Shown here: one piece after another, positions 10,960 to 24,606 of the stretch | How positions within the stretch are numbered: the stretch's first letter is position 1 | Layout of the letters: every line of letters starts with the position of its first letter | Source: Nematostella vectensis | Taxonomy: Eukaryota > Cnidaria > Anthozoa > Actiniaria > Edwardsiidae | Reading direction: 5' to 3' | DNA: 64,000 bases | Assembly: GCF_932526225.1 (NCBI RefSeq) | Contig: NC_064046.1 | Location: 15,947,408 to 16,011,407 of the forward strand | Position numbers and translations under genes: made by a program | The notes under the pieces: generated by a model | Databases searched by the model: none | Told to the model about the DNA's origin: nothing | The model's input: only the letters and a program-made list of their open reading frames with translations

Positions 10960-12700
10960 TTGTTTTACGAGTGCATCCTCCTAAAGGTTACAATCGATAA
11001 TTTTTTTTCCGAATGTAAATTCCAAAAAGTAACATTAGGAAAAATAAAACAGTATACTCGGAAAAAAAGGTATATCAATCTATCGAGCGCTATGCTCTAT
11101 GTTAGAATCTACTTAATCAAGTTATCCAAGGAATCTAGTTAGTTCTTGTGTGCATAAAATATGTACAGGATCCTGAACAAAGCATGAGCACATCAAAGAT
11201 GCTGAGAGTACATAAATATGTCCCTATACCTTCTTTTTATGTCATGACACACCAAGAACAGTATAATTAAGTATCGATATTAAAAAAAAAATAAAGAAAC
11301 AAAAATATGCTATCAGCGGGAATCGAACCCGGGTCGCTGCGTTAGTAGTCAAGTGCCCGCAACAAAAGACTAACGTGGCATTGCTGAAGGGAATTGTAAT
11401 GAAAATTACTTTTAATACTATTGGTATCGTAAACTATCCCAAGCAAAGTCACCATCGGACTGGAGGTTACATTCGGGAAAAGCTTCAGGGTTACATTCGG
11501 GAATTTGTTTTACGAGAGTAACCTCCAAAAGGTTACAATCGATATTTTTTTTTCCGAATGTAAATTCCAAAAAGTAACATTACGAAAAATAAAACAGTAT
11601 ACTCGGAAAAAAAGGTATATCAATCTATCGAGCATTATGCTCTATGTTAGAATCTACTTAATCAAGTTATCCAAGGAATCTAGTTAGTTCTTGTGTGCAT
11701 AAAATATGTACAGGATCCTGAACAAAGCATGAGCACATCAAAGATGCTGAGAGTACATAAATATGTCCCTATACCTTCTTTTTATGTCATGACACACCAA
11801 GAACAGTATAATTAAGTATCGATATTTAAAAAAAAAAATAAAGAAACAAAATAGGCTATCAGCGGGAATCGAACCCGGGTCGCTGCATTAGTAGTCAAGT
11901 GCCCGCAACGAAAGACTAACGTGGCATTGCTGAAGGGAATTGTAATGAAAATTACTTTTAATACTAATGGTATCGTAAACTATCCCAAGCAAAGTCACCA
12001 TCGGACGAGAGGTTACATTCGGGAAAAGCTTCAGGGTTACATTCGGGAATTTGTTTTACGAGTGTAACCTCCAAAAGGTTACAATCGATAAATTTTTTTC
12101 CGAATGTAAATTCCAAAATGTAACATTAGGAAAAAAAAAACAGTATACTCGGAAAAAAAGGTATATCAATCTATCGAGCGCTATGCTCTATGTTAGAATC
12201 TACTTAATCAAGTTATTCAAGGAATCTAGTTAGTTCTTGTGTGCATAAAATATGTACAGGATCCTGAACAAAGCATGAGCACATCAAAGATGCTGAGAGT
12301 ACATAAAAATGTCCCTATACCTTCTTTTTACGTCATGACACCCCAAGAACAGTATAATTAAGTATTGATATTTAAAAAAAAAATAAAGAAAAAAAAATAG
12401 GCTATCAGCGGGAATCGAACCCGGGTGGCTGCATTAGTAGTCAAGTGCCCGCAACGAAAGACTAACGTGGCATTGCTGAAGGGAATTGTAATGAAAATTA
12501 CTATTAATACTATTGTTATCGTAAACTATCCCAAGCAAAGTCACCATCGGACTGGAGGTTACATTCGGGAAAAGCTTCAGGGTTACATTCGGGAATTTGT
12601 TTTACGAGTGTAACCTCCAAAAGGTTACAATCGATAATTATTTTTCCGAATGTAAATTCCAAAAAGTACCATTAGGAAAAATAAAACAGTATACTCGGAA
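10960..12700 (+). repeat. Higher-order repeat A, copy 3 (partial)
   Basis: m21, m22 and m23 follow m10, m11 and m12 at an offset of about 6,009 bp, including the GCATCCTCC marker monomer and the CKFQNVTLGKKK-type DNA variant in m23. m24 starts like m13 or m18 but has the 3' half of m18. Past this point the order is no longer that of HOR A. Confidence 0.75.
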
Positions 12701-14237
12701 AAAAAGGTATATCAATCTATCGAGCGCTATGCTCTATGTTAGAATCTACTTAATGAAGTTATCCAAGGAATCTAGTTAGTTCTTGTGTGCATAAAATATG
12801 TACAGGATCCTGAACAAAGCATGAGCACATCAAAGATGCTGAGAGTACATAAAAATGTCCCTATACCTTCTTTTTATGTCATGACACACCAAGAACAGTA
12901 AAATTAAGTATCGATATTTAAAAAAAAAAAATAAAGAAAAAAAAAATAGGCTATCAGCGAGAATCGAACCCGGGTCGCTGCGTTAGTAGTCAAGTGCCCG
13001 CAACGAAAGACTAACGTGGCACTGCTGAAGGGAATTGTAATGAAAATTACTTTTAATACTATTGGTATCGTAAACTATCCCAAGCAAAGTCACCATCGGA
13101 CTGGAGGTTACATTCGGGAAAAGCTTCAGGGTTACATTCGGGAATTTGTTTTACGAGAGTAACCTCCAAAAGGTTACAATCGATATTTTTTTTTCAGAAT
13201 GTAAATTCCAAAAAGTAACATTATGAAAAATAAAACAGTATACTCGGAAAAAAAGGTATATCAATCTATTGAGCGTTATGCTCTATGTTAGAATCTACTT
13301 AATCAAGTTATCCAATGAATCTAGTTAGTTCTTGTGTGCATAAAATATGTACAGGATCCTGAACAAAGCATGAGCACATCAAAGATGCTGAGAGTACATA
13401 AAAATGTCCCTATACCTTCTTTTTATGTCATGACACACCAAGAACAGTAGAATTAAGTATCGATATTTAAAAAAAAAAATAAAGAAAAAAAAATATGCTA
13501 TCAGCGAGAATCGAACCCGGGTAGCTGCGTTAGTAGTCAAGTGCCCGCAACGAAAGACTAACGTGGCATTGCTGAAGGGAATTGTAATGAAAATTACTTT
13601 TAATACTATTGGTATCGTAAACTATCCCAAGCAAAGTCACCATCGGACTGGAGGTTACATTCGGGAAAAGCTTCAGGGTTACATTCGGGAATTTGTTTTA
13701 CGAGTGTAACCTCCAAAAGGTTACAATCGATAATTTTTTTTCCGAATGTAAATTCCAAAAAGTAACATTAGGAAAACTAAAACAGTATACTCGGAAAAAA
13801 AGGTATATCAATCTATCGAGCGCTATGCTCTATGTTAGAATCTACTTAATGAAGTTATCCAAGGAATCTAGTTAGTTCTTGTGTGCATAAAATATGTACA
13901 GGATCCTGAACAAAGCATGAGCACATCAAAGATGCTGAGAGTACATAAAAATGTCCCTATACCTTGTTTTTATGTCATGACACACCAAGAACAGTATAAT
14001 TAAGTATCGATATTAAAAAAAAAATTAAGAAAAAAAAATAGGCTATCAGCGTGAATTGAACCCAGGTCGCTGCGTTAGTAGTCAAGTGCCCGCAACGAAA
14101 GACTAACGTGGCATTGCTGAAGGGAATTGCAATAAAAATTACTTTTAATACTATTGGTATCGTAAACTATCCCAAGCAAAGTCACCATAGGGCTGGAGGT
14201 TACATTCGGGAAAAGCTTCAGGGTTACATTCGGGAAT

Positions 14238-15874
14238 TTGTTTTACGAGTGTAACCTCCAAAAGGTTACAATCGATAATTTTTTTTCCGAATGTAAATTC
14301 CAAATAGTAACATTAGGAAAAATAAAACAGTATACTCGGAAAAAAAGGTATATCAATCTATCGAGCGCTATGCTCTATGTTAGAATCTACTTAATCAAGT
14401 TATCCAAGGAATCTACTTAGTTCTTGTGTGCATAAAATATGTACAGGATCCTGAACAAAGCATGAGCACATCAAAGATGCTGAGAGTACATAAAAATGTC
14501 CCTATACCTTCTTTTTATGTCATGACACACCCAGAACAGTATAATTAAGTATCGATATTTAAAAAAAAAAAATAAAGAAAAAAAAAATAGGCTATCAGCG
14601 GGAATCGAACCCGGGTTGCTGCGTTAGTTGTCAAGTGCCCGCAACGAAAGACTAACGTGGCATTGCTGAGGGGATATGTAATGAAAATTACTTTTAATAC
14701 TATTGGTATCGTAAACTATCCCAAGCAAAGTCACCATAGGGCTGGAGGTTACATTCGGGAAAAGCTTCAGGGTTACATTCGGGAATTTGTTTTACGAGTG
14801 TAACCTCCAAAAGGTTACAATCGATAATTTTTTTTCCGAATGTAAATTCCAAAAAGTAACATTAGGAAAAATAAAACAGTATACTCGGAAAAAAAGGTAT
14901 ATCAATCTATCGAGCGCTATGCTCTATGTTAGAATCTACTTAATCAAGTTATCCATAGAATCTAGTTAGTTCTTGTGTGCATAAAATATGTACAGGATCC
15001 TGAACAAAGCATGAGCACATCAAAGATGCTGAGAGTACATAAAAATGTCCCTATACCTTCTTTTTATGTCATGACACACCAAGAACAGTATAATTAAGTA
15101 TCGATATTAAAAAAAAAATAAAGAAAAAAAAAATAGGCTATCAGCGGGAATTGAACCCGGGTCGCTGCGTTAGTAGTCAAGTGCCCGCAACGAAAGACTA
15201 ACGTGGCATTGCTGAAGGGAATTGTAATGAAAATTACTTTTAATACTATTGGTATCGTAAACTATCCCAAGCAAAGTCACCATCGGACTGGAGGTTACAT
15301 TCGGGAAAAGCTTCAGGGTTACATTCGGGAATTTGTTTTACGAGTGTAACCTCCAAAAGGTTACAATCGATAATTTTTTTTCCAAATATAAATTCCAAAA
15401 AGTAACATTAGGAAAAATAAAACAGTATACTCGGAAAAAAAGGTATATCAATCTATCGAGCGCTATGCTCTATGTTAGAATCTACTTAAGTTATTCAAGG
15501 AATCTAGTTAGTTCTTGTGTGCATAAAATATGTACAGGATCCTGAACAAAGCATGAGCACATCAAAGATGCTGAGAGTACATAAAAATGTCCCTATACCT
15601 TCTTTTTATGTCATGACACACCAAGAACAGTATAATTAAGTATCGATATTAAAAAAAAAATAAAGAAAAAAAAAATAGGCTATCAGCGGGAATTGAACCC
15701 GGGTCGCTGCGTTAGTAGTCAAGTGCCCGCAACGAAAGACTAACGTGGCATTGCTGAAGGGAATTGCAATAAAAATTACTTTTAATACTATTGGTATCGT
15801 AAACTATCCCAAGCAAAGTCACCATAGGGCTGGAGGTTACATTCGGGAAAAGCTTCAGGGTTACATTCGGGAAT
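14238..15874 (+). repeat. Block B three-monomer segment, duplicated at 17511-19150
   Basis: m27-m29 match m33-m35 at an offset of about 3,275 bp (six monomers). Shared marks are CCAAATAGTAAC, GAATCTACTTAGTTC, TTAGTTGTCAAG next to the tRNA-like segment, and a 4-bp deletion giving CTACTTAAGTTATTCAAGG in the third monomer. The block is also marked by CATAGGGCTGG in place of CATCGGACTGG and by GAATTGCAATAAAAATT. Confidence 0.8.
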
Positions 15875-17510
15875 TTGTTTTACGATTTTAACCTGCAAAA
15901 GGTTACAATCGATAATTTGTTTTCCGAATGTAAATTCCAAAAAGTAACATTAGGAAAAATAAAACAGTATACTCGAAAAAAAAGGTATATCAATCTATCG
16001 AGCGCTATGCTCTATGTTAGAATCTACTTAATGAAGTTATCCAAGGAATCTAGTTAGTTCTTGTGTGCATAAAATATGTAAAGGATCCTGAACAAAGCAT
16101 GAGCACATCAAAGATGCTGAGAGTACATAAAAATGTCCCTGTACCTTCTTTTTATGTCATGACACACCAAGAACAGTATAATTAAGTATCGATATTAAAA
16201 AAAAAATAAAGAAAAAAAAAGGCTATCAGCGGGAATCGAACCCAGGTCGCTGCGTTAGTAGTCAAGTGCCCGCAACGAAAGACTAACGTGGCATTGCTGA
16301 AGGGAATTTTAATGAAAATTACTTTTAATACTAATGGTATCGTAAACTATCCCAAGCAAAGTCACCATCGGACTGGAGGTTACATTCGGGAAAAGCTTCA
16401 GGGTTACATTCGGGAATTTGTTTTACGAGTGTAACCTCCAAAAGGTTACAATCGATAATTTTTTTTCCGAATGTAAATTCCAAAAAGTAACATTAGGAAA
16501 AATAAAACAGTATACTCGGAAAAAAAGGTATATCAATCTATCGAGCGCTATGCTCTATGTTAGAATCTACTTAATCAAGTTATTCAAGGAATCTAGCTAG
16601 TTCTTGTGTGCATAAAATATGTACAGGATCCTGAACAAAGCATGAGCACATCAAAGATGCTGAGAGTACATAAAAATGTCCCTATACCTTCTTTTTATGT
16701 CATGACACACCTAAAACAGTATAATTAAGTATTGATATTTAAAAAAAAAAAATAAAGAAAAAAAAATAGGCTATCAGCGGGAATCGAACCCGGGTGGCTG
16801 CATTAGTAATCAAGTGCCCGCAACGAAAGACTAACGTGGCATTGCTGAAGGGAATTGTAATAAAAATTACTATTAATACTATTGTTATCGTAAACTATCC
16901 CAAGCAAAGTCACCATCGGACTGGAGGTTACATTCGGGAAAAGCTTCAGGGTTACATTCGGGAATTTGTTTTACGAGTGTAACCTCCAAAAGGTTACAAT
17001 CGATAATTATTTTTCCGAATGTAAATTCCAAAAAGTACCATTAGGAAAAATAAAACAGTATACTCGGAAAAAAAGGTATATCAATCTATCGAGCGCTATG
17101 CTCTATGTTAGAATCTACTTAATGAAGTTATCCAAGGAATCTAGTTAGTTCTTGTGTGCATAAAATATGTACAGGATCCTGAACAAAGCATGAGCACATC
17201 AAAGATGCTGAGAGTACATAAAAATGTCCCTATACCTTGTTTTTATGTCATGACACACCAAGAACAGTATAATTAAGTATCGATATTAAAAAAAAAATTA
17301 AGAAAAAAAAATAGGCTATCAGCGGGAATTGAACCCAGGTCGCTGCGTTAGTAGTCAAGTGCCCGCAACGAAAGACTAACGTGGCATTGCTGAAGGGAAT
17401 TGCAATAAAAATTACTTTTAATACTATTGGTATCGTAAACTATCCCAAGCAAAGTCACCATAGGGCTGGAGGTTACATTCGGGAAAAGCTTCAGGGTTAC
17501 ATTCGGGAAT
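15875..17510 (+). repeat. Block B segment m30-m32, duplicated at 21878-23515
   Basis: m30-m32 and m41-m43 correspond at an offset of 6,003 bp (11 monomers). They share TTTTACGATTTTAACCTGC, ATGTAAAGGATCC (loss of the usual TGTACAGG context), CCCTGTACC, AATCTAGCTAGTTC and the linker variant GTAATAAAAATTACTATT. Confidence 0.8.
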
Positions 17511-19150
17511 TTGTTTTACGAGTGTAACCTCCAAAAGGTTACAATCGATAATTTTTTTTCCGAATGTAAATTCCAAATAGTAACATTAGGAAAAATAAAA
17601 CAGTATACTCGGAAAAAAAGGTATATCAATCTATCGAGCGCTATGCTCTATGTTAGAATCTACTTAATCAAGTTATCCAAGGAATCTACTTAGTTCTTGT
17701 GTGCATAAAATATGTACAGGATCCTGAACAAAGCATGAGCACATCAAAGATGCTGAGAGTACATAAAAATGTTCCTATACCTTCTTTTTATGTCATGACA
17801 CACCCAGAACAGTATAATTAAGTATCGATATTTAAAAAAAAAAAAAATAAAGAAAAAAAAAATAGGCTATCAGCGGGAATCGAACCCGGGTTGCTGCGTT
17901 AGTTGTCAAGTGCCCGCAACGAAAGACTAACGTGGCATTGCTGAAGGGATATGTAATGAAAATTACTTTTAATACTATTGGTATCGTGAACTATCCCAAG
18001 CAAAGTCACCATAGGGCTGGAGGTTACATTCGGGAAAAGCTTCAGGGTTACATTCGGGAATTTGTTTTACGAGTGTAACCTCCAAAAGGTTACAATCGAT
18101 AATTTTTTTTCCGAATGTAAATTCCAAAAAGTAACATTAGGAAAAATAAAACAGTATACTCGGAAAAAAAGGTATATCAATCTATCGAGCGCTATGCTCT
18201 ATGTTAGAATCTACTTAATCAAGTTATCCAAGGAATCTACTTAGTTCTTGTGTGCATAAAATATGTACAGGATCCTGAACAAAGCATGAGCACATCAAAG
18301 ATGCTGAGAGTACATAAAAATGTCCCTATACCTTCTTTTTATGTCATGACACACCCAGAACAGTATAATTAAGTATCGATATTTAAAAAAAAAAAATAAA
18401 GAAAAAAAAAATAGGCTATCAGCGGGAATCGAACCCGGGTTGCTGCGTTAGTTGTCAAGTGCCCGCAACGAAAGACTAACGTGGCATTGCTGAAAGGATA
18501 TGTAATGAAAATTACTTTTAATACTATTGGTATCGTAAACTATCCCAAGCAAAGTCACCATCGGACTGGAGGTTACATTCGGGAAAAGCTTCAGGGTTAC
18601 ATTCGGGAATTTGTTTTACGAGTGTAACCTCCAAAAGGTTACAATCGATAATTTTTTTTCCGAATGTAAATTCCAAAAAGTAACATTAGGAAAAATAAAA
18701 CAGTATACTCGGAAAAAAAGGTATATCAATCTATCGAGCGCTATGCTCTATGTTAGAATCTACTTAAGTTATTCAAGGAATCTAGTTAGTTCTTGTGTGC
18801 ATAAAATATGTACAGGATCCTGAACAAAGCATGAGCACATCAAAGATGCTGAGAGTACATAAAAATGTCCCTATACCTTCTTTTTATGTCATGACACACC
18901 AAGAACAATATAATTAAGTATCGATATTGAAAAAAAATAAAGAAAAAAATATAGGCTATCAGCGGGAATTGAACCCGGGTCGCTGCGTTAGTAGTCAAGT
19001 GCCCGCAACGAAAGACTAACGTGGCATTGCTGAAGGGAATTGCAATAAAAATTACTTTTAATACTATTGGTATCGTAAACTATCCCAAGCAAAGTCACCA
19101 TAGGGCTGGAGGTTACATTCGGGAAAAGCTTCAGGGTTACATTCGGGAAT
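17511..19150 (+). repeat. Block B three-monomer segment, second copy
   Basis: Counterpart of 14238-15874. The next monomer, m36 (19151), is chimeric: it begins with the ACAAGTGTAACCTGCAAAAGG variant but continues with the ATTATGAAAA and TATTGAGCGTTATG variants seen in m25, marking an exchange junction. Confidence 0.75.
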
Positions 19151-21150
19151 TTGTTTTACAAGTGTAACCTGCAAAAGGTTACAATCGATAATTTTTTTTC
19201 CGAATGTAAATTCCAAAAAGTAACATTATGAAAAATAAAACAGTATACTCGGAAAAAAAGGTATATCAATCTATTGAGCGTTATGCTCTATGTTAGAATC
19301 TACTTAATCAAGTTATCCAAGGAATCTAGTTAGTTCTTGTGTGCATAAAATATGTACAGGATCCTGAACAAAGCATGAGCACATCAAAGATGCTGAGAGT
19401 ACATAAAAATGTCCCTATACCTTCTTTTTATGTCATGACACACCAAGAACAGTAGAATTAAGTATCGATATTTAAAAAAAAAAATAAAGAAAAAAAAATA
19501 GGCTATCAGCGAGAATCGAACCCGGGTAGCTGCGTTAGTAGTCAAGTGCCCGCAACGAAAGACTAACGTGGCATTGCTGAAGGGAATTGTAATGAAAATT
19601 ACTTTTAATACTATTGGTATCGTAAACTATCCCAAGCAAAGTCACCATCGGACTGGAGGTTACATTCGGGAAAAGCTTCAGGGTTACATTCGGGAATTTG
19701 TTTTACGAGTGTAACCTCCAAAAGGTTACAATCGATAATTTTTTTTCCGAATGTAAATTCCAAAAAGTAACATTAGGAAAACTAAAACAGTATACTCGGA
19801 AAAAAAGGTATATCAATCTATCGAGCGCTATGCTCTATGTTAGAATCTACTTAATCAAGTTATCCAAGGAATCTAGTTAGTTCTTGTGTGCATAAAATAT
19901 GTACAGGATCCTGAACAAAGCATGAGCACATCAAAGATGCTGAGAGTACATAAAAATGTCCCTATACCTTCTTTTTATGTCATGACACACCCAGAACAGT
20001 ATAATTAAGTATCGATATTTAAAAAAAAATAAAGAAAAAAAATAGGCTATCAGCGGGAATAGAACCCGGGTCGCTGCGTTAGTAGTCAAGTGCCCGCAAC
20101 GAAAGACTAACATGGCATTGCTGAAGGGAATTTTAATGAAAATTACTTTTAATACTAATGGTATCGTAAACTATCCCAAGCAAAGTCACCATCGGACTGG
20201 AGGTTACATTCGGGAAAAGCTTCAGGGTTACATTCGGGAATTTGTTTTACGAGTGTAACCTCCAAAAGGTTACAATCGATAATTTTTTTTCCGAATGTAA
20301 ATTCCAAAAAGTAACATTAGGAAAAATAAAACAGTATACTCGGAAAAAAAGGTATATCAATCTATCGAGCGCTATGCTCTATGTTAGAATCTACTTAATC
20401 AAGTTATTCAAGGAATCTAGTTAGTTCTTGTGTGCATAAAATATGTACAGGATCCTGAACAAAGCATGAGCACATCAAAGATGCTGAGAGTACATAAAAA
20501 TGTCCCTATACCTTCTTTTTATGTCATGACACACCAAAAACAGTATAATTAAGTATTGATATTTAAAAAAAAAAAAAATAAAGAAAAAAAAAATAGGCTA
20601 TCAGCGGGAATCGAACCCGGGTGGCTGCATTAGTAGTCAAGTGCCCGCAACGAAAGACTAACGTGGCATTGCTGAAGGGAATTGTAATAAAAATTACTAT
20701 TAATACTATTGTTATCGTAAACTATCCCAAGCAAAGTCACCATCGGACTGGAGGTTACATTCGGGAAAAGCTTCAGGGTTACATTCGGGAATTTGTTTTA
20801 CGAGTGTAACCTCCAAAAGGTTACAATCGATAATTATTTTTCCGAATGTAAATTCCAAAAAGTACCATTAGGAAAAATAAAACAGTATACTCGGAAAAAA
20901 AGGTATATCAATCTATCGAGCGCTATGCTCTATGTTAGAATCTACTTAATGAAGTTATCCAAGGAATCTAGTTAGTTCTTGTGTGCATAAAATATGTACA
21001 GGATCCTGAACAAAGCATGAGCACATCAAAGATGCTGAGAGTACATAAAAATGTCCCTATACCTTGTTTTTATGTCATGACACACCAAGAACAGTATAAT
21101 TAAGTATCGATATTAAAAAAAAATTAAGAAAAAAAAATAGGCTATCAGCG

Positions 21151-21161
21151 GGATATGAACC
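21151..21161 (-). other. B-box variant with altered core
   Basis: The complement reads GGATATGAACC, that is GGTTCATATCC on the minus strand, breaking the T-loop consensus. Other altered boxes are GGTTCTATTCC at 8586-8596 and 20056-20066. Confidence 0.6.
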
Positions 21162-21877
21162 CAGGTCGCTGCGTTAGTAGTCAAGTGCCCGCAACGAAAG
21201 ACTAACGTGGCATTGCTGAAGGGAATTGCAATAAAAATTATTTTTAATACTATTGGTATCGTAAACTATCCCAAGCAAAGTCACCATAGGGCTGGAGGTT
21301 ACATTCGGGAAAAGCTTCAGGGTTACATTCGGGAATTTGTTTTACGAGTGTAACCTCCAAAAGGTTACAATCGATAATTTTTTTTCCGAATGTAAATTCC
21401 AAATAGTAACATTAGGAAAAATAAAACAGTATACTCGGAAAAAAAGGTATATCAATCTATCGAGCGCTATGCTCTATGTTAGAATCTACTTAAGTTATTC
21501 AAGGAATCTAGTTAGTTCTTGTGTGCATAAAATATGTACAGGATCCTGAACAAAGCATGAGCACATCAAAGATGCTGAGAGTACATAAAAATGTCCCTAT
21601 ACCTTCTTTTTATGTCATGACACACCAAGAACAGTATAATTAAGTATCGATATTAAAAAAAAAATAAAGAAAAAAAAATAGGCTATCAGCGGGAATTGAA
21701 CCCGGGTCGCTGCGTTAGTAGTCAAGTGCCCGCAACGAAAGACTAACGTGGCATTGCTGAAGGGAATTGCAATAAAAATTACTTTTAATACTATTGGTAT
21801 CGTAAACTATCCCAAGCAAAGTCACCATAGGGCTGGAGGTTACATTCGGGAAAAGCTTCAGGGTTACATTCGGGAAT

Positions 21878-23515
21878 TTGTTTTACGATTTTAACCTGCA
21901 AAAGGTTACAATCGATAATTTTTTTTCCGAATGTAAATTCCAAAAAGTAACATTAGGAAAAATAAAACAGTATACTCGAAAAAAAAGGTATATCAATCTA
22001 TCGAGCGCTATGCTCTATGTTAGAATCTACTTAATGAAGTTATCCAAGGAATCTAGTTAGTTCTTGTGTGCATAAAATATGTAAAGGATCCTGAACAAAG
22101 CATGAGCACATCAAAGATGCTGAGAGTACATAAAAATGTCCCTGTACCTTCTTTTTATGTCATGACACACCAAGAACAGTATAATTAAGTATCGATATTA
22201 AAAAAAAAAAAAAGAAAAAAAAAGGCTATCAGCGGGAATCGAACCCAGGTCGCTGCGTTAGTAGTCAAGTGCCCGCAACGAAAGACTAACGTGGCATTGC
22301 TGAAGGGAATTTTAATGAAAATTACTTTTAATACTAATGGTATCGTAAACTATCCCAAGCAAAGTCACCATCGGACTGGAGGTTACATTCGGGAAAAGCT
22401 TCAGGGTTACATTCGGGAATTTGTTTTACGAGTGTAACCTCCAAAAGGTTACAATCGATAATTTTTTTTCCGAATGTAAATTCCAAAAAGTAACATTAGG
22501 AAAAATAAAACAGTATACTCGGAAAAAAAGGTATATCAATCTATCGAGCGCTATGCTCTTTGTTAGAATCTACTTAATCAAGTTATTCAAGGAATCTAGC
22601 TAGTTCTTGTGTGCATAAAATATGTACAGGATCCTGAACAAAGCATGAGCACATCAAAGATGCTGAGAGTACATAAAAATGTCCCTATACCTTCTTTTTA
22701 TGTCATGACACACCAAAAACAGTATAATTAAGTATTGATATTTAAAAAAAAAAAAATAAAGAAAAAAAAATAGGCTATCAGCGGGAATCGAACCCGGGTG
22801 GCTGCATTAGTAGTCAAGTGCCCGCAACGAAAGACTAACGTGGCATTGCTGAAGGGAATTGTAATAAAAATTACTATTAATACTATTGTTATCGTAAACT
22901 ATCCCAAGCAAAGTCACCATCGGACTGGAGGTTACATTCGGGAAAAGCTTCAGGGTTACATTCGGGAATTTGTTTTACGAGTGTAACCTCCAAAAGGTTA
23001 CAATCGATAATTTTTTTTCCGAATGTAAATTCCAAAAAGTACAATTAGGAAAAATAAAACAGTATACTCGGAAAAAAAGGTATATCAATCTATCGAGCGC
23101 TATGCTCTATGTTAGAATCTACTTAATGAAGTTATCCAAGGAATCTAGTTAGTTCTTGTGTGCATAAAATATGTACAGGATCCTGAACAAAGCATGAGCA
23201 CATCAAAGATGCTGAGAGTACATAAAAATGTCCCTATACCTTGTTTTTATGTCATGACACACCAAGAACAGTATAATTAAGTATCGATATTAAAAAAAAA
23301 ATTAAGAAAAAAAAAATAGGCTATCAGCGGGAATTGAACCCAGGTCGCTGCGTTAGTAGTCAAGTGCCCGCAACGAAAGACTAACGTGGCATTGCTTAAG
23401 GGAATTGCAATAAAAATTACTTTTAATACTATTGGTATCGTAAACTATCCCAAGCAAAGTCACCATCGGACTGGAGGTTACATTCGGGAAAAGCTTCAGG
23501 GTTACATTCGGGAAT
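21878..23515 (+). repeat. Block B segment, second copy (m41-m43)
   Basis: Counterpart of 15875-17510. m43 differs from m32 by TTTTTTTTCCG for TTATTTTTCCG and GTACAATTAGG for GTACCATTAGG, changes it shares with its own neighbour m44. Confidence 0.75.
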
Positions 23516-24060
23516 TTGTTTTACGAGTGTAACCTCCAAAAGGTTACAATCGATAATTTTTTTTCCGAATGTAAATTCCAAAAAGTACAATTAGGAAAAA
23601 TAAAACAGTATACTCGGAAAAAAAGGTATATCAATCTATCGAGCGCTATGCTCTATGTTAGAATCTACTTAATGAAGTTATCCAAGGAATCTAGTTAGTT
23701 CTTGTGTGCATAAAATATGTACAGGATCCTGAACAAAGCATGAGCACATCAAAGATGCTGAGAGTACATAAAAATGTCCCTATACCTTGTTTTTATGTCA
23801 TGACACACCAAGAACAGTATAATTAAGTATCGATATTAAAAAAAAAATTAAGAAAAAAAAATAGGCTATCAGCGGGAATTGAACCCAGGTCGCTGCGTTA
23901 GTAGTCAAGTGCCCGCAACGAAAGACTAACGTGGCATTGCTTAAGGGAATTGCAATAAAAATTACTTTTAATACTATTGGTATCGTGAACTATCCCAAGC
24001 AAAGTCACCATAGGGCTGGAGGTTACATTCGGGAAAAGCTTCAGGGTTACATTCGGGAAT
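22970..24060 (+). repeat. Recent tandem duplication of one monomer (m43/m44)
   Basis: The two adjacent monomers share the otherwise rare GTACAATTAGG and ATTGCTTAAGGGAATTGC variants. They differ in one A-run length and, near the 3' end, in GTAAAC/GTGAAC and CATCGGACTGG/CATAGGGCTGG. Confidence 0.8.
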
Positions 24061-24606
24061 TTGTTTTACGAGTGTAACCTCCAAAAGGTTACAATCGATA
24101 ATTTTTTTTCCGAATGTAAATTCCAAAAAGTAACATTAGGAAAAATAAAACAGTATACTCGGAAAAAAAGGTATATCAATCTATCGAGCGCTATGCTCTA
24201 TGTTAGAATCTACTTAATCAAGTTATCCAAGGAATCTACTTAGTTCTTGTGTGCATAAAATATGTACAGGATCCTGAACAAAGCATGAGCACATCAAAGA
24301 TGCTGAGAGTACATAAAAATGTCCCTATACCTTCTTTTTATGTCATGACACACCAAGAACAGTATAATTAAGTATCGATATTGAAAAAAAAAATAAAGAA
24401 AAAAAAATAGGCTATCAGCGGGAATTGAACCCGGGTCGCTGCGTTAGTAGTCAAGTGCCCGCAACGAAAGACTAACGTGGCATTGCTGAAGGGAATTGCA
24501 ATAAAAATTACTTATAATACTATTGGTATCGTAAACTATCCCAAGCAAAGTCACCATAGGGCTGGAGGTTACATTCGGGAAAAGCTTCAGGGTTACATTC
24601 GGGAAT

